From the NCBI GenBank assembly GCA_011317545.1, contig WUJK01000004.1:3542501-3606500 (forward strand): a stretch of DNA of 64,000 bases, read 5' to 3'. The number at the start of each line of letters is the position of its first letter. The first letter of the stretch is position 1. The notes below the pieces were generated by a model that did not search any database, had not been told where the DNA came from, and was given only the letters and a program-made list of their open reading frames with translations. The stretch is from Coniella vitis (taxonomy: Eukaryota > Ascomycota > Sordariomycetes > Diaporthales > Schizoparmaceae). The position numbers and the translations under genes were made by a program. Below are positions 11,784 through 24,132 of this stretch, piece by piece.

Positions 11784-12719
11784 TGGCTCTCTTGTGCTGG
11801 CAGAACATGACATATTTAGTGACGACTCGATGTTATCTTGGGTGGCTCGCAGGCCATTTTTGAAATGTGGAATCACGCTCTGGAATTTTATATTTGCATA
11901 TTCTTCACAGTTACCTTTTTCAGTTTGTCCACGAGGTCATAAACCAACTCACTACAGAATCTTAATCATTGTATGAACCGTTTCTGCCCTTCACTGTGAT
12001 GTTTGTGTTCTTATGGATTCCAGTGACATCGTCCTAGGACCTTTCACAAACGACCACGTAAGGAAACCTCGAACCAAAACGAGCTGGTCATCTCGCTTCC
12101 TGGAAAGGTGTCGGCCGTCACGAGAAGGCCATGCTCGGAACAAGAGCAGCCCCGTGCTCACTCAATCCTTGCCGCCACGATGGACCAGACTCGCTTGTCT
12201 TCGGCGCTTGGACACGGTGAGTCGGCCGGCCTGGTTGGACTTGACACGAACGGCAATCTTAAAAAGCACGGGTGGGTGTGCAGCTGGTGCGTGTTGTGTC
12301 CAGTTACGAAATGGGACGCGAGGGAAACGCAAGGGCACGAAATATTCTCCACGTTCGCTTGCTCGTGTCCGTCCTAACCTGGGGGGGCTGTGATGATCGA
12401 TTGACAATGAGGTCTATGCTTGCGTGGGATTTCACGTTACCAATGGCAGCATGGCTGACGAGGAATCTGGCACGCGTATCGTGTAGTCTGAGAGTGTTGA
12501 TATCAATATCAGAATGGCTGGAACTGTGCACATAACTTGGCTGGTGCGCTTGGCAATTTCAAGATCATTATTATGTGTCAACCATCAAAGTAGTAAGGCT
12601 AAGCCAGGTATCAAGTTTCATTATCAACAGTCGGAATCCGAGGCACCGAGTGTGTATCCCACCGCGTCAACCACCACCACTGATACTCTCCGCCCGTGGT
12701 CGTGGCGCGGTCTCGCTGC
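11784..12719. other. Convergent intergenic region
   Basis: Lies between the 3' ends of the EF-hand gene and the dehydrogenase gene. Short overlapping frames occur on both strands, but none has a domain, splice logic or a codon bias I can support. Confidence 0.55.
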
Positions 12720-13943
12720 TCATGCCACAGGCTGGGTCAGGTCAACGAGGATCTTGACGTGGTTGTCCTTGTCTTCGATCAGCGTCTTGAAGCCCTCGTC
12801 GGCGACCTTGTCCATGGCGACCTTCTTGGTGATCATGCCCTCGGGCTTCATGCGGCCCGAGGCGATGGCGTCGATGACGGCCTCGAAGTCGCCCGGGTAG
12901 TAGGTCGCGACTGTAAGCGAGGGAGGTTAGTGGTCTTGTGAATAGAAAAGAAGAGAAAAGAGAAGAAAAAAAAAAAGAGAAGAAAAGAAGAGAGAGAAAA
13001 AAAAAAAAGAATCACTCCACTCACCTCCCATATACGCCCTCTCCCGAAACACCATGTCGTTCATATTCAAGCTCGCCTTCTTCTCCCACACGGCCACATT
13101 CACCAGCGTGCCCCGCGCCTTGATGGCCTTGAGCGCCGAGTCCACCGCCACCTGCACGCCAGCACAGTCGTAGCCGACGTCGGCGCCCAGCCCGCCCGTC
13201 AGGCGCTCGACCTGCTCGACCACGTCCTCGCTCGCCGGGTCGATGACGTGGTGCGCGCCAAACTGCGTCGCAAACGCGCGCCGCCGCGTCGCCACCTCGG
13301 ACACGATGATATTCGTGCACCCGCGGCTGACGAGCGCCTGGATCACCGCCAGCCCAATCGGCCCGCCGCCCAGCACCAGCGCCGCGTCGCCCGCGCGGAA
13401 CGGCGAAATGTCGACGGCGTGCCAGCCCACCGCGAGCGGCTCCACCAGCGCGCCGACCTCGAGCGAGATGCCGGCCGGCAGCTTCTTGACGGCCGTCGCG
13501 GGCGCGAGCGTCGCCTGCTGCATGCCGCCGCCCCAGCCCGACAGCCCGAGGAAGCCGTTGCGGTCGCAGCAGTTGACCATGCCACGCTGGCACGAGCGGC
13601 AGTCGCCGTCCCACAGCGTGGGCTGCACGCAGACCCGGTCGCCCGGCTGCACGTGCGTGACGCCCGCGCCGACCTCCTCGACGACGCCCGAGAACTCGTG
13701 GCCGATGGTCAGCGGCAGCGTCTCGCCCGTCAGCGGGTGCGGGTGGCCCGGCGTGGGGATCAGGTTGGCGCCGCCGAGGAACTCGTGCAGGTCGGTGCCG
13801 CAGATGCCGCAGAACTTGGGCGCCAGCTTGACCCAGCCGGGCTTGACGCCGGCGGGCAGCGCGGGCACCTTGTCGAGGCGGATGTCGCGCTGGCCGTGGA
13901 AGCGGACCGCGTTCATTGTCGTGGTTGTTGTTTCTGAAGACAT
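12720..13943 (-). CDS. Zinc-dependent medium-chain dehydrogenase, (R,R)-butanediol dehydrogenase type
   Basis: Two exons, 13025-13943 and 12720-12910, give 369 residues; the intron 12911-13024 is GTGAGT...CAG and rich in A/G on the plus strand. The N-terminus carries the catalytic-zinc region CGICGTDLHEF and GHEFSGVVEEVG. A structural-zinc lobe with closely spaced cysteines (CRSCQRGMVNCC) follows. The Rossmann dinucleotide motif is LGGGPIGLAVIQAL, and GADVGYDCAG lies in the coenzyme domain. The C-terminus (GDFEAVIDAIASGRMKPEGM) matches Bdh1-like enzymes that interconvert acetoin and 2,3-butanediol with NAD(H). Sorbitol or other polyol dehydrogenases share this fold, so the substrate is inferred. 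The ATG at 13943 adds MSSETTTTT before MNAVRF; a start at 13916 is also possible. Likely cytosolic. Confidence 0.85.
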
Positions 13944-16181
13944 TGCTGTGTTGTTTTTTCTATCTGGGGGCGATGGTTTGGTGTGATGATTTTCAGATGA
14001 GAAGGGAAGAATGAGGAGGTGAGTCTCTGTTGTGTGTGGTATGAGACGATGGATCGAAGAACAAGTAGGAGGAGAGAGAGTCAAGATGAGCACAAGAGGG
14101 GGGGCCCAGACCTCAGGAGGAGGAGGAGGAGAAGAAAAAGAAAAAGAAGACGAGTATGATTGGTGTAAATGAGGATGAGGGGTCGACAGACCGCAGTCGA
14201 GACTTTGTCCTGATCCTCACTCAACTCAGTGTCTCTTTCGGTGTACAGATGGGGTAAAACTCAACACGCTGAGCCGTGGTCGACGGGCTGCGCGTGTCGC
14301 GGAGACAGAGATGGCGATGGCGTTGGTGCGAGGTCAAGAAGGAAGGAAAACAACAGAGTTTGGCCGAGCAGCGGGATCCAGGAGGTCTATTATATAGTCT
14401 ACTTGCTGCCACTACCACAGCCCCGTCAGGGAAGCCGAGCCTCTCGAGACAAACAGACAGACAGCCAGCCAGCCAGACAGACCGTCAGTGAGCGAGTGTT
14501 GGACGACTGACAGTCTGGTGATGGCGAGCGAGCGACCCTCCCGCCGGAGCCTTTCCCTTGTCGGCCTAGGAGCATATACCACCACCAGGCAAGGCACATG
14601 GGGTGATGCGGGTATCGCGACCCATCATGCACAAGTGGCTCGACGTGCTTGGACGCTCGAGACGGAGACTGCTTCTCTCTGGGCTGAGCTGGGCAAAGAA
14701 AAGGCGAAAGACACTGACTGCTGGTCTGGACTGCTATATCCAAGTGGCTGTTCGCCTCCAGAGACAGCCATGGAACATGAATAGCAAGAGATGCAGAGGA
14801 ACAGCAACAACCGAGCCCAGCCTTTCTCCATGATATTCACAATAACACCACAGTTATGAGAGTCGAGCGTGTCACCAGGGGCGGCCCCCAAGCCGAGAAA
14901 GCCATCTGCCGCACCCCGCTTCTCCCTAGTGGCCGTGGCAGCTTTTCTTTCTTTCTTTTCTTTCCCATGTGAGGAGAGATCGACAAGGCCCAAGGAGCGA
15001 ATCGAGCCGGAGCCCGCCCGCTCCCTGGGCATTATCCTCATGCACCCCAGACACGCGCGGCACAGGCTGGGGTCTAGACAACGCTTCTCCCAGAGAAACA
15101 GAGGTACTTGCAGAGCCGAAGCTCGGACGTGGACGGAATATCACGTGTGAATGTGGCCGGTTAGCTGTGTGGTGGTTCGGTGTATCCCATGTCTGTCTGT
15201 ATTATAATTTATCAAGTACTAGTCTTTGTTTCTGTTTTGTTCTTCAAGTTTGGATCTTTGCTTTGAGTGTCTCCTGTCAGTCATTACACAGTCCTGACAT
15301 CGTGGACCCAACGTACACACAGTAGGACATCGTAGAAAGGGCCGCCCTCGATTTATATGGGGAAAATTAACCGACAGTGGCCACTTACTATGGTACACGA
15401 TGAGTCCTCTGCTGTCATGCGACCGGCGCACGCAGCCCAAACAGCCCTCGATGCCCAGAGCCCGCAATCGAATTTCTCCGTCAAACAACGAGCAAGAAAA
15501 GCGTCTGCTCTGCTGGCTACTATGTGCCCACCAGCAGCAATGACAGACGGGAGAGAGAGAGAGAGAGAGAAGGGCAGAGTACAATCGACACGTACACCAC
15601 ACAAAGAGTTCGAATAGGCCCGGCCAGTGCTCATGCTGTCATGCGATTCGAGGAAAAACTCGTCCCTCGAATAGGAAAACAAACAGCAACAAACGACCCC
15701 GGTCCCAAAAGTCATCCCACGCAAACAAAGCGAAGACCACCACATGTGCCATAGTATGGAACTGCAGATGCCGGGGGCCCAGAGCGGTCGATTCAGAGGG
15801 CCCCACGAGGGAAAGAAAAGGGAAAAGCGAGCTGTTCTTCCCCACGCATCATCGTCGTCTGGGGGGGCGATCAGCGTTGATCGCCGCTGCACTCTGCTTC
15901 TTAGCTTGTTTTAGCTGTGTTTTTGACAGCTGCTTTCCAACGTCTCGGGTCGGTCTGTGGTGTCAGCGTGCTTGACAGAGATTGGCCTCAGCTCACCAGG
16001 CTCTTTTGCAAATGGCCGCTGGAGAGATATGTTCGCAAGTATGCCGAGATTGTCCTGTGGCCAAGAGAATACGGCTTGCCAAACCCGATACTAGCCGCCC
16101 CCGGCTGCTTTCCCATTTGCCATATCATCACTGATATTCATATGGAAGTAATGCAAAGGCAAGCTTGGTGGGCAGGCTTTT

Positions 16182-16207
16182 AGAAGAAGAAGAAGAAGAA
16201 GAAGAAG
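16182..16207. repeat. (AGA)n microsatellite
   Basis: About eight tandem AGA/GAA units in non-coding DNA. Confidence 0.9.
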
Positions 16208-18159
16208 CGTAAAAGACAGGTGGCTATGAGCCGCGGCAAAAGGACCAACAAGCAGTACCATCACAATGTGCTGTTATACACAGTATTCAACACTCCCAGC
16301 ATGGCAACAGAATCAAAGTCAATCCTAAAGCCACGACTACCTCAGCCGTCCATGAAGAAGTCTGGGCAACATGGTCATGTCGAGTAGAATCACACACACA
16401 CCAACGCGTCAACTGTCCTCTCAGCCGCCTCTCTGGCTGCTTGGAAGGTATCTGAGACCCGCGTTGCACCCCAAGGCAGGTATTCTTGTTGTGCAATCGT
16501 TCGAAAAAATCAAGTCGCCCAAAAGTCTGCTTGACTTGTGATGGACAAGGCTGATAGTGATCAAGGCTTCAATATCGAGACATGGGTTCTCACAGCGTTG
16601 CATGTCAGCAAAGCCTTGGGCCGAAACAGTTGCATGTATAGTACATTGTCGTACATTTGAAATTGCAGTCTTTCCATGACTGCTGAGTGGATTGGAAAAC
16701 GATCTTGCACTTGCTGTCAGTCAAAGTCACAAGTGAGACCCGCGGTACGGTCGGGGAAACGCCACGCCCCCATCCTTCAGACAATGGGATGGACGGGCTA
16801 TGCCGTGGCGATGAACACATCGATACATACATACGGAGAGAGGGTATAAGAGAACGCGCAATTTTCCTACACCTGAGCTGGAGGCGGGCCTTTTGAGTCA
16901 CTGGGGCTGGTCCATCTCCGACGTCTTGTCTTGGTGCTATTCAATCCTGAACCGGCCGATTTGCACCTTGAGGATTTCCAGCCTCGGGGTCCTTGTTTTC
17001 ATTTTCGAAAGCTGCTGTCCATACTCCTTGAGGCTCTAGTCAAGCCTGTCGTGGCTGCATGACGCCCCGTTCTCCTTCCAACGGGACGGCGTTCAACTAG
17101 CAGGCGGATTCTGGAACATCATACCACCATGAGGATTTCCAAGACGATGGGATCGCCTGGAGGCACTGAGGCAGTCCCAGTGGCAGCCCGTGTATCCTTC
17201 AATTCTGCAGTGAGTTGAACGTGATGGATGTATCTAATTATAGACGTGCATTTTGCTGGTCGGAGATGGCCATATTCTTCTGGCTAGCCATGTATATTCG
17301 CAAACTGCTGCATAGTCCTCTTTCTGATGCTCGCTTGGGACAACAAATCACTTGCCCTATTCCATCACTTGACTCTTCAGTAGCTATGAGCCAGGGCAGC
17401 CTAGCAGTGCCGTTCTTATACTGTCTATATACACACATAGGGCCTCTACTGTCATAACAGAGTTCAGCAAGGCCCAACTCATGCCAACAAGGCCTCAACA
17501 CAACTGCTCTCAAGTTGGAAATAATGGCGTCGTCAACACTGTATGGCCCTCAAGCCATATCTAATACCAAGCAAGCCAATAAGCACCCCAGCGTCATAAC
17601 CAGCTCAGCACCACTGCCACTGGTGGTCAACATAGCTGTGCGTAGGATGTGGAAGCAGCAATACTCTGTATACTGCACATGAGTTGGCTTCCATGTCATT
17701 GACCTGCATATTGGCGCTGTGGATGGGTGTCTCGTCTCGGTATCGTGCTCCGCTTCGGCAGGCCGAGGCTGAAAGAACGAGCCTATTTTGGAGGTCTGCC
17801 AACATTTTGCCGTGCTTTCTTCGTTCAGTCACCATGCGTTCATTGCTTTCCAGATCGACACGCAAGTACATGTCTCCCTGCCCTCTTGGCACTGTGCCTC
17901 GCCGAGGGCTTCTTTTCCATCGACTATTGGAAGGATTCACGTGGGCTTGCTGAGTATGGGCTGTCGGGGCTGTCGGGGCTGGCTGGCATAGTCGCTTCTG
18001 ACCGTCGCCCGGTGGACGATGCGAGGCTCAAGTCCATCTGGATTGTCTCAAGGTCATGTGAGTGGGCGGGTATGAGCTCGTGTTTGATTTTGGAAACCCG
18101 TTGGACGCATATCACGGAAAGAGGCATTCGACCAGCAACTCTATCGTGACCCTGCTGGC

Positions 18160-18168
18160 TATATAAAG
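18160..18168 (+). promoter_or_regulatory. TATA box of the DUF4360 gene
   Basis: TATATAAAG lies 196 bp before the start codon at 18364, with a pyrimidine-rich TTC-repeat leader between them, a common fungal core-promoter layout. Assigned by sequence and position only. Confidence 0.5.
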
Positions 18169-18363
18169 CCAGGCTCTCTCGCCACACTCCATCGCCATCC
18201 TTTGCACTTACAACCACACGCTCATGCTCCAATCAGCTTTCTCAAGTTATCGTCCAGCTTCTTCTTCTTCTTCTTTTCCTCCTCTTCCTCTCTTGCCCCA
18301 GGCACAATCGCTTTCCACGTCACCAACTCGATCCTCTCGTTCTTACAGTCTCCATCCACCAAG

Positions 18364-19142
18364 ATGAAGTCCTTCGCCCTCGCCCTCCTCGTGCCGCTCG
18401 CCTCCGCCGCGGTCATCATCCCCCCGACGACCGCCACGGGGCCCGATCCTGCCCAGATCACCATCAACTCGGTCAGCTACTCGGGCAGCGGCTGCCCGCA
18501 GAACTCGGCGTCGACGACCTTCAACACCAACAAGACGCTCGTCACCTTTGGCTTCGACGCCTTCCAGACGTACATTGGCCCGGCCATCAGCCCCACGCTC
18601 AACTCCAAGAACTGCCAGCTGCACCTGAGCATCCAGTACCCCGGCGGCTTCCAGTACGCCGTGGTCGCGAGCACGTACCACGGCCGCGCCAAGCTCGACG
18701 CCGGCGTCAACGGCACCTTTGACAACTACTACTACTTCTCCGAGGACCCGTCGGCCACGACCGAGACCCAGTCGACGATTGTGGGCGGTGGCGCGTTCAC
18801 CAACGGACAGGTGTACACCAGCACGGTGAGTTGTTTTCCTTGGTGATTTCACAACTCTTAGAACACTGCAGTTTCTTGTTTTTCTTTTCTTTTTTCCCCC
18901 TTGATACTGTTCTCTAGCCCGATTCTAACTACATTACGTATCAATAGGACCAAGTCGCCACTGGGAGCATCATTTACTCGCCGTGCGGCAAGGAGGGCAC
19001 GCTCAACGTCGACCACACCATTTCCCTAAACACCAACAACGCATCTGCCTCGGGCTCCATCACCAACAACGACGCCACCGTGGCCCTGACCAACCAGCTG
19101 CACCTGGTTTGGCAGAACTGCACCACCACCACCACCGTCTAA
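18364..19142 (+). CDS. Secreted DUF4360 protein
   Basis: Two exons, 18364-18825 and 18948-19142, with a GTGAGT...TAG intron, give 218 residues. Residues 1-15 form a signal peptide (MKSFALALLVPLASA). The mature protein starts VIIPPTT and has the pattern I associate with DUF4360: SGSGCPQNSAS, then a VTFGFDAFQTYIGP strand, NCQLHLSIQYPGGFQYAV, and a C-terminal IIYSPCGKEGTLNVDHTISL, with several N-x-S/T sites. Four cysteines in the mature part could form two disulfides. These small secreted proteins are widespread in ascomycetes and have no settled biochemical role. The gene stands alone behind a 4.4 kb region and has a clear TATA box, so it may be strongly inducible (inference). Confidence 0.85.
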
Positions 19143-21366
19143 GTCGGGGCTTCTCAGCGGGACTCTGCAGTGCGTCCGTCTCTTGTTTCAGTCTCTTGTG
19201 GCTGATTCTGAGAGATGATCCCCATAGAGAAAGGAGAGGAAGGGGGGGGGAACTGTGATCGAAAACATTGGCTCTTTGGATGCGGATACTGTATTCGTGT
19301 CTGTCCAGTCCTTTTTTTGCAAAATTAAATCTGCTTGTCAAGGAGGGAAAAAACGGGGAGATTGAGACGATGCTTGGATGCTAGTCCCGTTGTCTTGTGA
19401 CTATCTTTCCCCCCGAGAAGTCCTTGTGTTCTTTTATATCAACATTTATTATATAAACCTTTCAATTCAAGCCAATCGAGCCTTTACACAAAGTGTGTCT
19501 CTTGTGACAGGCTGCTGTTGTTGTTGTGCGTAGTAGTATCTTCCAAATGTACGTAGTTGCTATAAACATGTATCAAAGCAAGGGACATTGAACTTTACGC
19601 TACGAACAGTTTTTAGAAACCTTGGTTGATAATACATGATTATAATCATCACAAAACTCATGCTATTTATCCCAGTCGGTTATGGAAGCCCAGTGATCTC
19701 CAGTGTCAAGTTTTTGGATATTCAGCTCTCATGACTTGTTGACTTGTCAACAAACTGTAGCAAGTTTGAGGTCAGCTAGCTCTGTTCTACGAAGGAGGCT
19801 GACCCGATGCTGGCTATATTACCGTATTAGTCCGTGGGGCTCAGTAAGCTCATCTTAGTGGCGAGCCATGATCATCATGTTGCAGAACGGATTGGATCGT
19901 ACCTAAAAAGCAATACCAACCAGCGATTATAGTTCTTGTCCAAAAGAATGAAAGAAGTGATTGTATAATTTTTGTGATAAGAAATATGTAGATCGTTATA
20001 GTCTTGGAAGTCTGATTTCTTACACATATACACATACACACAGCATGCTCCCCCTTCATAGTGTGTAGCCATCACACACGAATACAAAGAGAACATACAA
20101 GCGGGTCTTGTGTGTGTGTGTGTGTGCCATATAGCAGTGACGCGACGCAAGGCAATCGAATGGGATGCGATATCAGCCCAGGAAGCGGAAATTCATCGAT
20201 GCCGACATTGGAAAGGGACACATCCGCGGCATTCTTCGGGCCTGACATGCTGTGTACGGTCGCAGTACTCAGCGCGAAGGTTGCTTGGAGTCGAAAATAA
20301 TGGGGAAGAACAGAATTGCTTGCTGTGACGTCGGCGACCTCATTCTGTCGTGTTGTGTCTTGTCGTGTCTTGTCGTGTCGGGTGAAAAGTCGTCTCGCTG
20401 GCTGCACACAAGCAAGTAAAAAGAGTAGAAGCGGAAACCCACAGCAGGGAAAAACAAAACTACTATATACGACCACGGCGGCCATGGGGTTGTGATAGAA
20501 TAACTCTATCCATAGACACAAGTCTCTGGTGAGGCCTCTCGCCTTTCAGTTCATTCCGTGTTCGTGTGCGAGTATGCATGATTGGGTTCACAGCTGGATA
20601 AGGCTGTCCACGTCTGACGCTCTGAAGGTCAGGGTTGGAATCTCTGTGCTCAGCTTTCTAGCCATGCCTGTCTGCCGTGTGGTTTGTGTGCGAGATGGCG
20701 CACTGTCGGGCTGAATAAAAAAAAAAAGAAAGAATTGCAAGACGTCAGTCAGTAGGCTCACCCGGTCCATCGCTTCTGTTGTATCCAGGAGGCCGGCTGG
20801 CCAAGTGGACAGAATCTGGCTCAGAATGGTATCAGTATCTGCAAGCGATCAATTCCTCGAGTTGTCCTCTGGTGTAACAACCAGCTAGACCATGTCTCTC
20901 CAACATGGCTTGTGTCCCAGTGTTTCGGGCCGGTGGCGTTTAAAATTCACGTGGTGTAGGCGTGATGAGTCTGGGTACGCCGCCAAGAGTGTCGATGAAA
21001 ACGTACCTCGACCCGCGCTGCTGCTCGAGTTCCTTTTTCCAACCATTTGTTAAGATGCGCATTCTCGGGATCCGGAAACAAGAGATTCGAGACAAGACCA
21101 TCATCGACATGTCACGTTGCTATCAGGCCTTCCAAGTCATTACATCTCAGCAGTTGCATTTCAGTATTCCAAAAAAGAACTCCGCCCAGGGCTCAGATCC
21201 CCGGGGCAAGATGCTGCAACACAAGGGGTATCTTGGAGAGACCCAAAACAAAAAGTGCGGAATCCAGCCGTTGTATCTTTCATTTCCCGTTATTTGTACT
21301 CTTTTCTGTCCCCAAATGTCATGCGGGACTATAGGCAGTTCCATGTCGTCATGCAAGGCGCCGTCA
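19143..21366. other. Convergent intergenic region, 2.2 kb
   Basis: Lies between the 3' ends of the DUF4360 and glutamine synthetase genes. It contains a TGTCGTGTCT-type tandem repeat near 20345-20385 and a short GT run near 20108-20125. I see no gene; frames here lack any domain. Confidence 0.55.
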
Positions 21367-22890
21367 TTAGACTGTCTCGATATACCTCTTCATTTCCCTG
21401 CAGGCAAACGTCTCATCAGCATCCAGTATAAAGCAAAGGGACAACGGGAGACTCGGGGCTTGGGTAACTTACCAGTCGGTCACTGCCTCTTCCCACAGGC
21501 GTATCTCGTGGTCTCTTGTACCTGCGAAATGGTCGACAAACGCGTCTCCAAACACTTCTCTGGCTATGCTCTCCTTTCGCGCAAAGCGGTCCACAGCCTC
21601 CCGCAGACTCTTGGCAAGGCGCGCGCCCTGGTCTGACTCGCTGCCGACATCTTCGCCCTTGCCCAGCGGCGGGCAGGGAATCTCGAGCTTCTTCTCGATG
21701 CCACGGATACCGCAGGCCAGAATAGCGGAGAAGACAAAGAAGGGGTTGGCATCCGCACCGGGCACGCGCACCTCGAACCGCGTTGCGCCAGGCTTGGAGG
21801 TTGGCGGCGCGATGATGCGCACAGAGGCTGCGCGGTGCTCCAGACCCCACGAAACGGTGACAGGTGCCCAGAAGTTCTCCACCAGGCGCTTGTAACTGTT
21901 GATGGTAGGCGCAAACATGGGCATGATGTCGGGCAGACCCTCGAGCAGGCCGGCGAGGAAGTGTCGGCCCAGGTCGGAAAGGTGAGCAATGTCTGGCCAT
22001 GGGGCGTTCTCGTCGGGAGTGTCGCGGAAGAGGAGGTTCTTGCCGGCCTTGTCGACAAGCGAAACGTGCATGTGGCCCGAGTTACCCGGCAGACCTTGCT
22101 TGGGTTTTGCCATGAAGCATGGTGTGATGGCATACTTTGTGGCAACCGACTTGACGACGTACTTGAAGAGAGAGGCGCGGTCAGCCATGCCGCGGATCTC
22201 GCCAAACTCGAGAGCAGCCTCGTAGACACCAGGGCCCGACTCGGTGTGCCAGCCCTCGACGTTGCAGTTGAAGGCCTCGCATGTGTTGAAGACGTCGTAG
22301 TAGTAGTCCTTGTTGTGGACGGGGCGGATGAGAGAGTAGCCAAACATGCCCTCGGTTAGGGCGGGCAGCGTATGAGCGGCATTGTCCTTCAGAAAGGGGG
22401 CGGCCGATGTGTTGCCATCGGGGCTCTTGAACTGGTAGAACTCGTACTCGGCTCCAGCCATGGCGCCCCAGCCTTGTGCTTGCAGCTTGTCGACCTGTCT
22501 CTTGAGCAGCTGGCGCGGACAGGCGTAGAGGGGCTCGTTTGTGTCTGGGTCGAAGAAGGAGACGAGGAAGAAGGGCATGTCGTCCTCCCACGGGATCCTG
22601 CGGAAGGTGGTCAGGTCGGGGACGGCAATCAGGTCTCTGTAGCCATTGTCCTTGTTCGACACACCAAGCTCGCGGAAGTACGTCTGGTCGTGCATGTCCC
22701 AGCCAAAGATGACGGAGCAGAAGCCAAAGCCAGCCTGCGCTATCGAGAGGAACTTCTTCTTGGAGACGAGCTTGCCGCGCAGGATGCCGTCCACATCGAC
22801 ACCCGCGAGCTTGACGCTGTTGTCATCGGCGAGGATGGAGGCGAGGGCGTCGACGGTGATGTCTTGGGGATCGGGCGAAGGCTTGGTCAT
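21367..22890 (-). CDS. Type-I-like glutamine synthetase family protein
   Basis: A long exon (21473-22890) plus a 31-bp last exon (21367-21397) give 482 residues. The last exon completes the conserved C-terminus: the split codon TG|G is followed by EMKRYIETV and a stop. Without splicing, translation would end at the TAA overlapping the donor GTAAGT. Visible motifs are an N-terminal beta-grasp (VKLAGVDVDGILRGK), GAEYEFYQF with metal-binding Glu, NVEGWHTESGPGVYEAAL, the ATP/glutamate loop GNSGHMHVSL, and RFEVRVPGADANPFF. At about 480 residues it resembles bacterial GSI-type and FluG C-terminal enzymes rather than the roughly 350-residue GSII of eukaryotic ammonia assimilation. It should join ammonia or an amine to a glutamate gamma-carboxyl; the true substrate is open. 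An alternative start at 22932 adds 14 residues. The SDR gene is divergent from it. Confidence 0.85.
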
Positions 22891-24132
22891 GGTTGCAGTC
22901 TGGTTGGGCCTCTGTGTGGCCTGTCTTGTCATGGAGGGGCGAAGACGCGGAGAACTGGCGGGGAGTCTGGGGAAGGATGCGATTAGCAACAAGCTGGCTG
23001 AGCAAGTGGTGGTGGGCTTTGCGATCTCACGAACCAGAGCAACGACAACGCGATGGCGGGCCTCTGCAGACGTACGAACAGACAGAGTCGGAAAGAAGAG
23101 AGCAGGCGGGACAGAGAAAGGCGCTCGAGCAATGGAGAGGAAAAGCAAGTGAGGCTATTGCACGACGGGAAGTTCGACCAGGCTGGGCCAAGATCAGAGC
23201 AAGTTGGGGCCGGGCAGAGTGACCTGGAGATTAGCGTACGTGATGCTGTGAGGTCATTGTGCACTTGGCGCCAGGCCTAACTCGGCGCCCTGACACAGGC
23301 ATTTGGGGGCCCCCTGGCGAGTCAGTCTAGGCGGATCCGGGCTGGCGTGGGCTTAGCCGGCAAGGGCCTGTAGATGCTACTATGTGCCCCTCCCGCCGTC
23401 GCCCTCTGCCCCTCCATTAGCGGCTCGGGGATCAGATAGATAAGACAGCCAGGGTCCATTTTGCTGCAAGGAGCCTCATGTCATGAACCGGTATTGTATA
23501 TATTCTAGGTCTCGTCTTCCGTACCGGCCGTGCTCAGATATGCAATCCACCGTGAATAATTGGATCAAGTGTTCAGAGATAGTTCAGCAATCAAAGCTGC
23601 GAGTCAATCCATCATTGTCCATGCAGGGACTTTGCGCCCTGCACTGATAAGGAACACGACCAATGCGCTTGTGGATGACTCGCTTGCACAGAGTGCTTGC
23701 CGGTGTGTTCTTCTTTCTGATGGCAGTTTAGCATATTATAGTTGATCGGGTGGGCTTCGTCAGGGAAAGCTGGCACGAGCAACACAGTACTATAGTACAT
23801 AGTAATGCCATTGATTAATGGAGCCGAGGATCGGAGCCACCGCTGCCAAGCTGGCCCCGACTTCCAAGACTGACGATAGTGCTCGACTTATCGACCCTCA
23901 GCATGACTAAGGTCGACACCTGCCCAGCTCCCGTTCCATCCTCGCCTGTGACACGACTACCTCCACGGACCTCTTGACCTTCTGCTTTTCGTTCCTGCCT
24001 CTTCCCCCTTCTCGTCTCTTCTCTCTCATTCTCCATCTTCTCTTGTGATACCCAGTCTCGGCTCCTGCTTTCGCTCCTTCACTCTCACTCTTCCGGTCTC
24101 TACACCTTTCACGCTCCATCAGCTTATTAGAA
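22891..24132. promoter_or_regulatory. Divergent promoter region between glutamine synthetase and SDR genes
   Basis: About 1.2 kb with no gene. It contains a long copy of the dispersed motif, GTACTATAGTACATAGTA, at 23787-23804, about 330 bp before the SDR start. The stretch directly before 24133 is a C/T-rich leader. Confidence 0.5.

Larger units (their letters stand above)
13944..18363. other. 4.4 kb intergenic region without a supportable gene
   Basis: Divergent promoter space between the dehydrogenase and the DUF4360 gene. It holds only short frames on both strands, a GA-rich patch near 15549-15570, a GAA run at 16182-16207 and CAGACAG/CAGCCAG tandem units near 14450-14480. No family signature was found. 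A small unspliced gene or a non-coding RNA cannot be excluded. Confidence 0.5.

Noticed and set aside
14450..14480. CAGACAGACAGCCAGCCAGCC direct repeats considered as a CRISPR-like or regulatory array
   Set aside because: Simple 4-base tandem units without spacers, in a eukaryotic genome.
20108..20125. GT run considered as Z-DNA or a promoter element
   Set aside because: Only about nine GT units, common in this kind of genome; nothing else supports a function.
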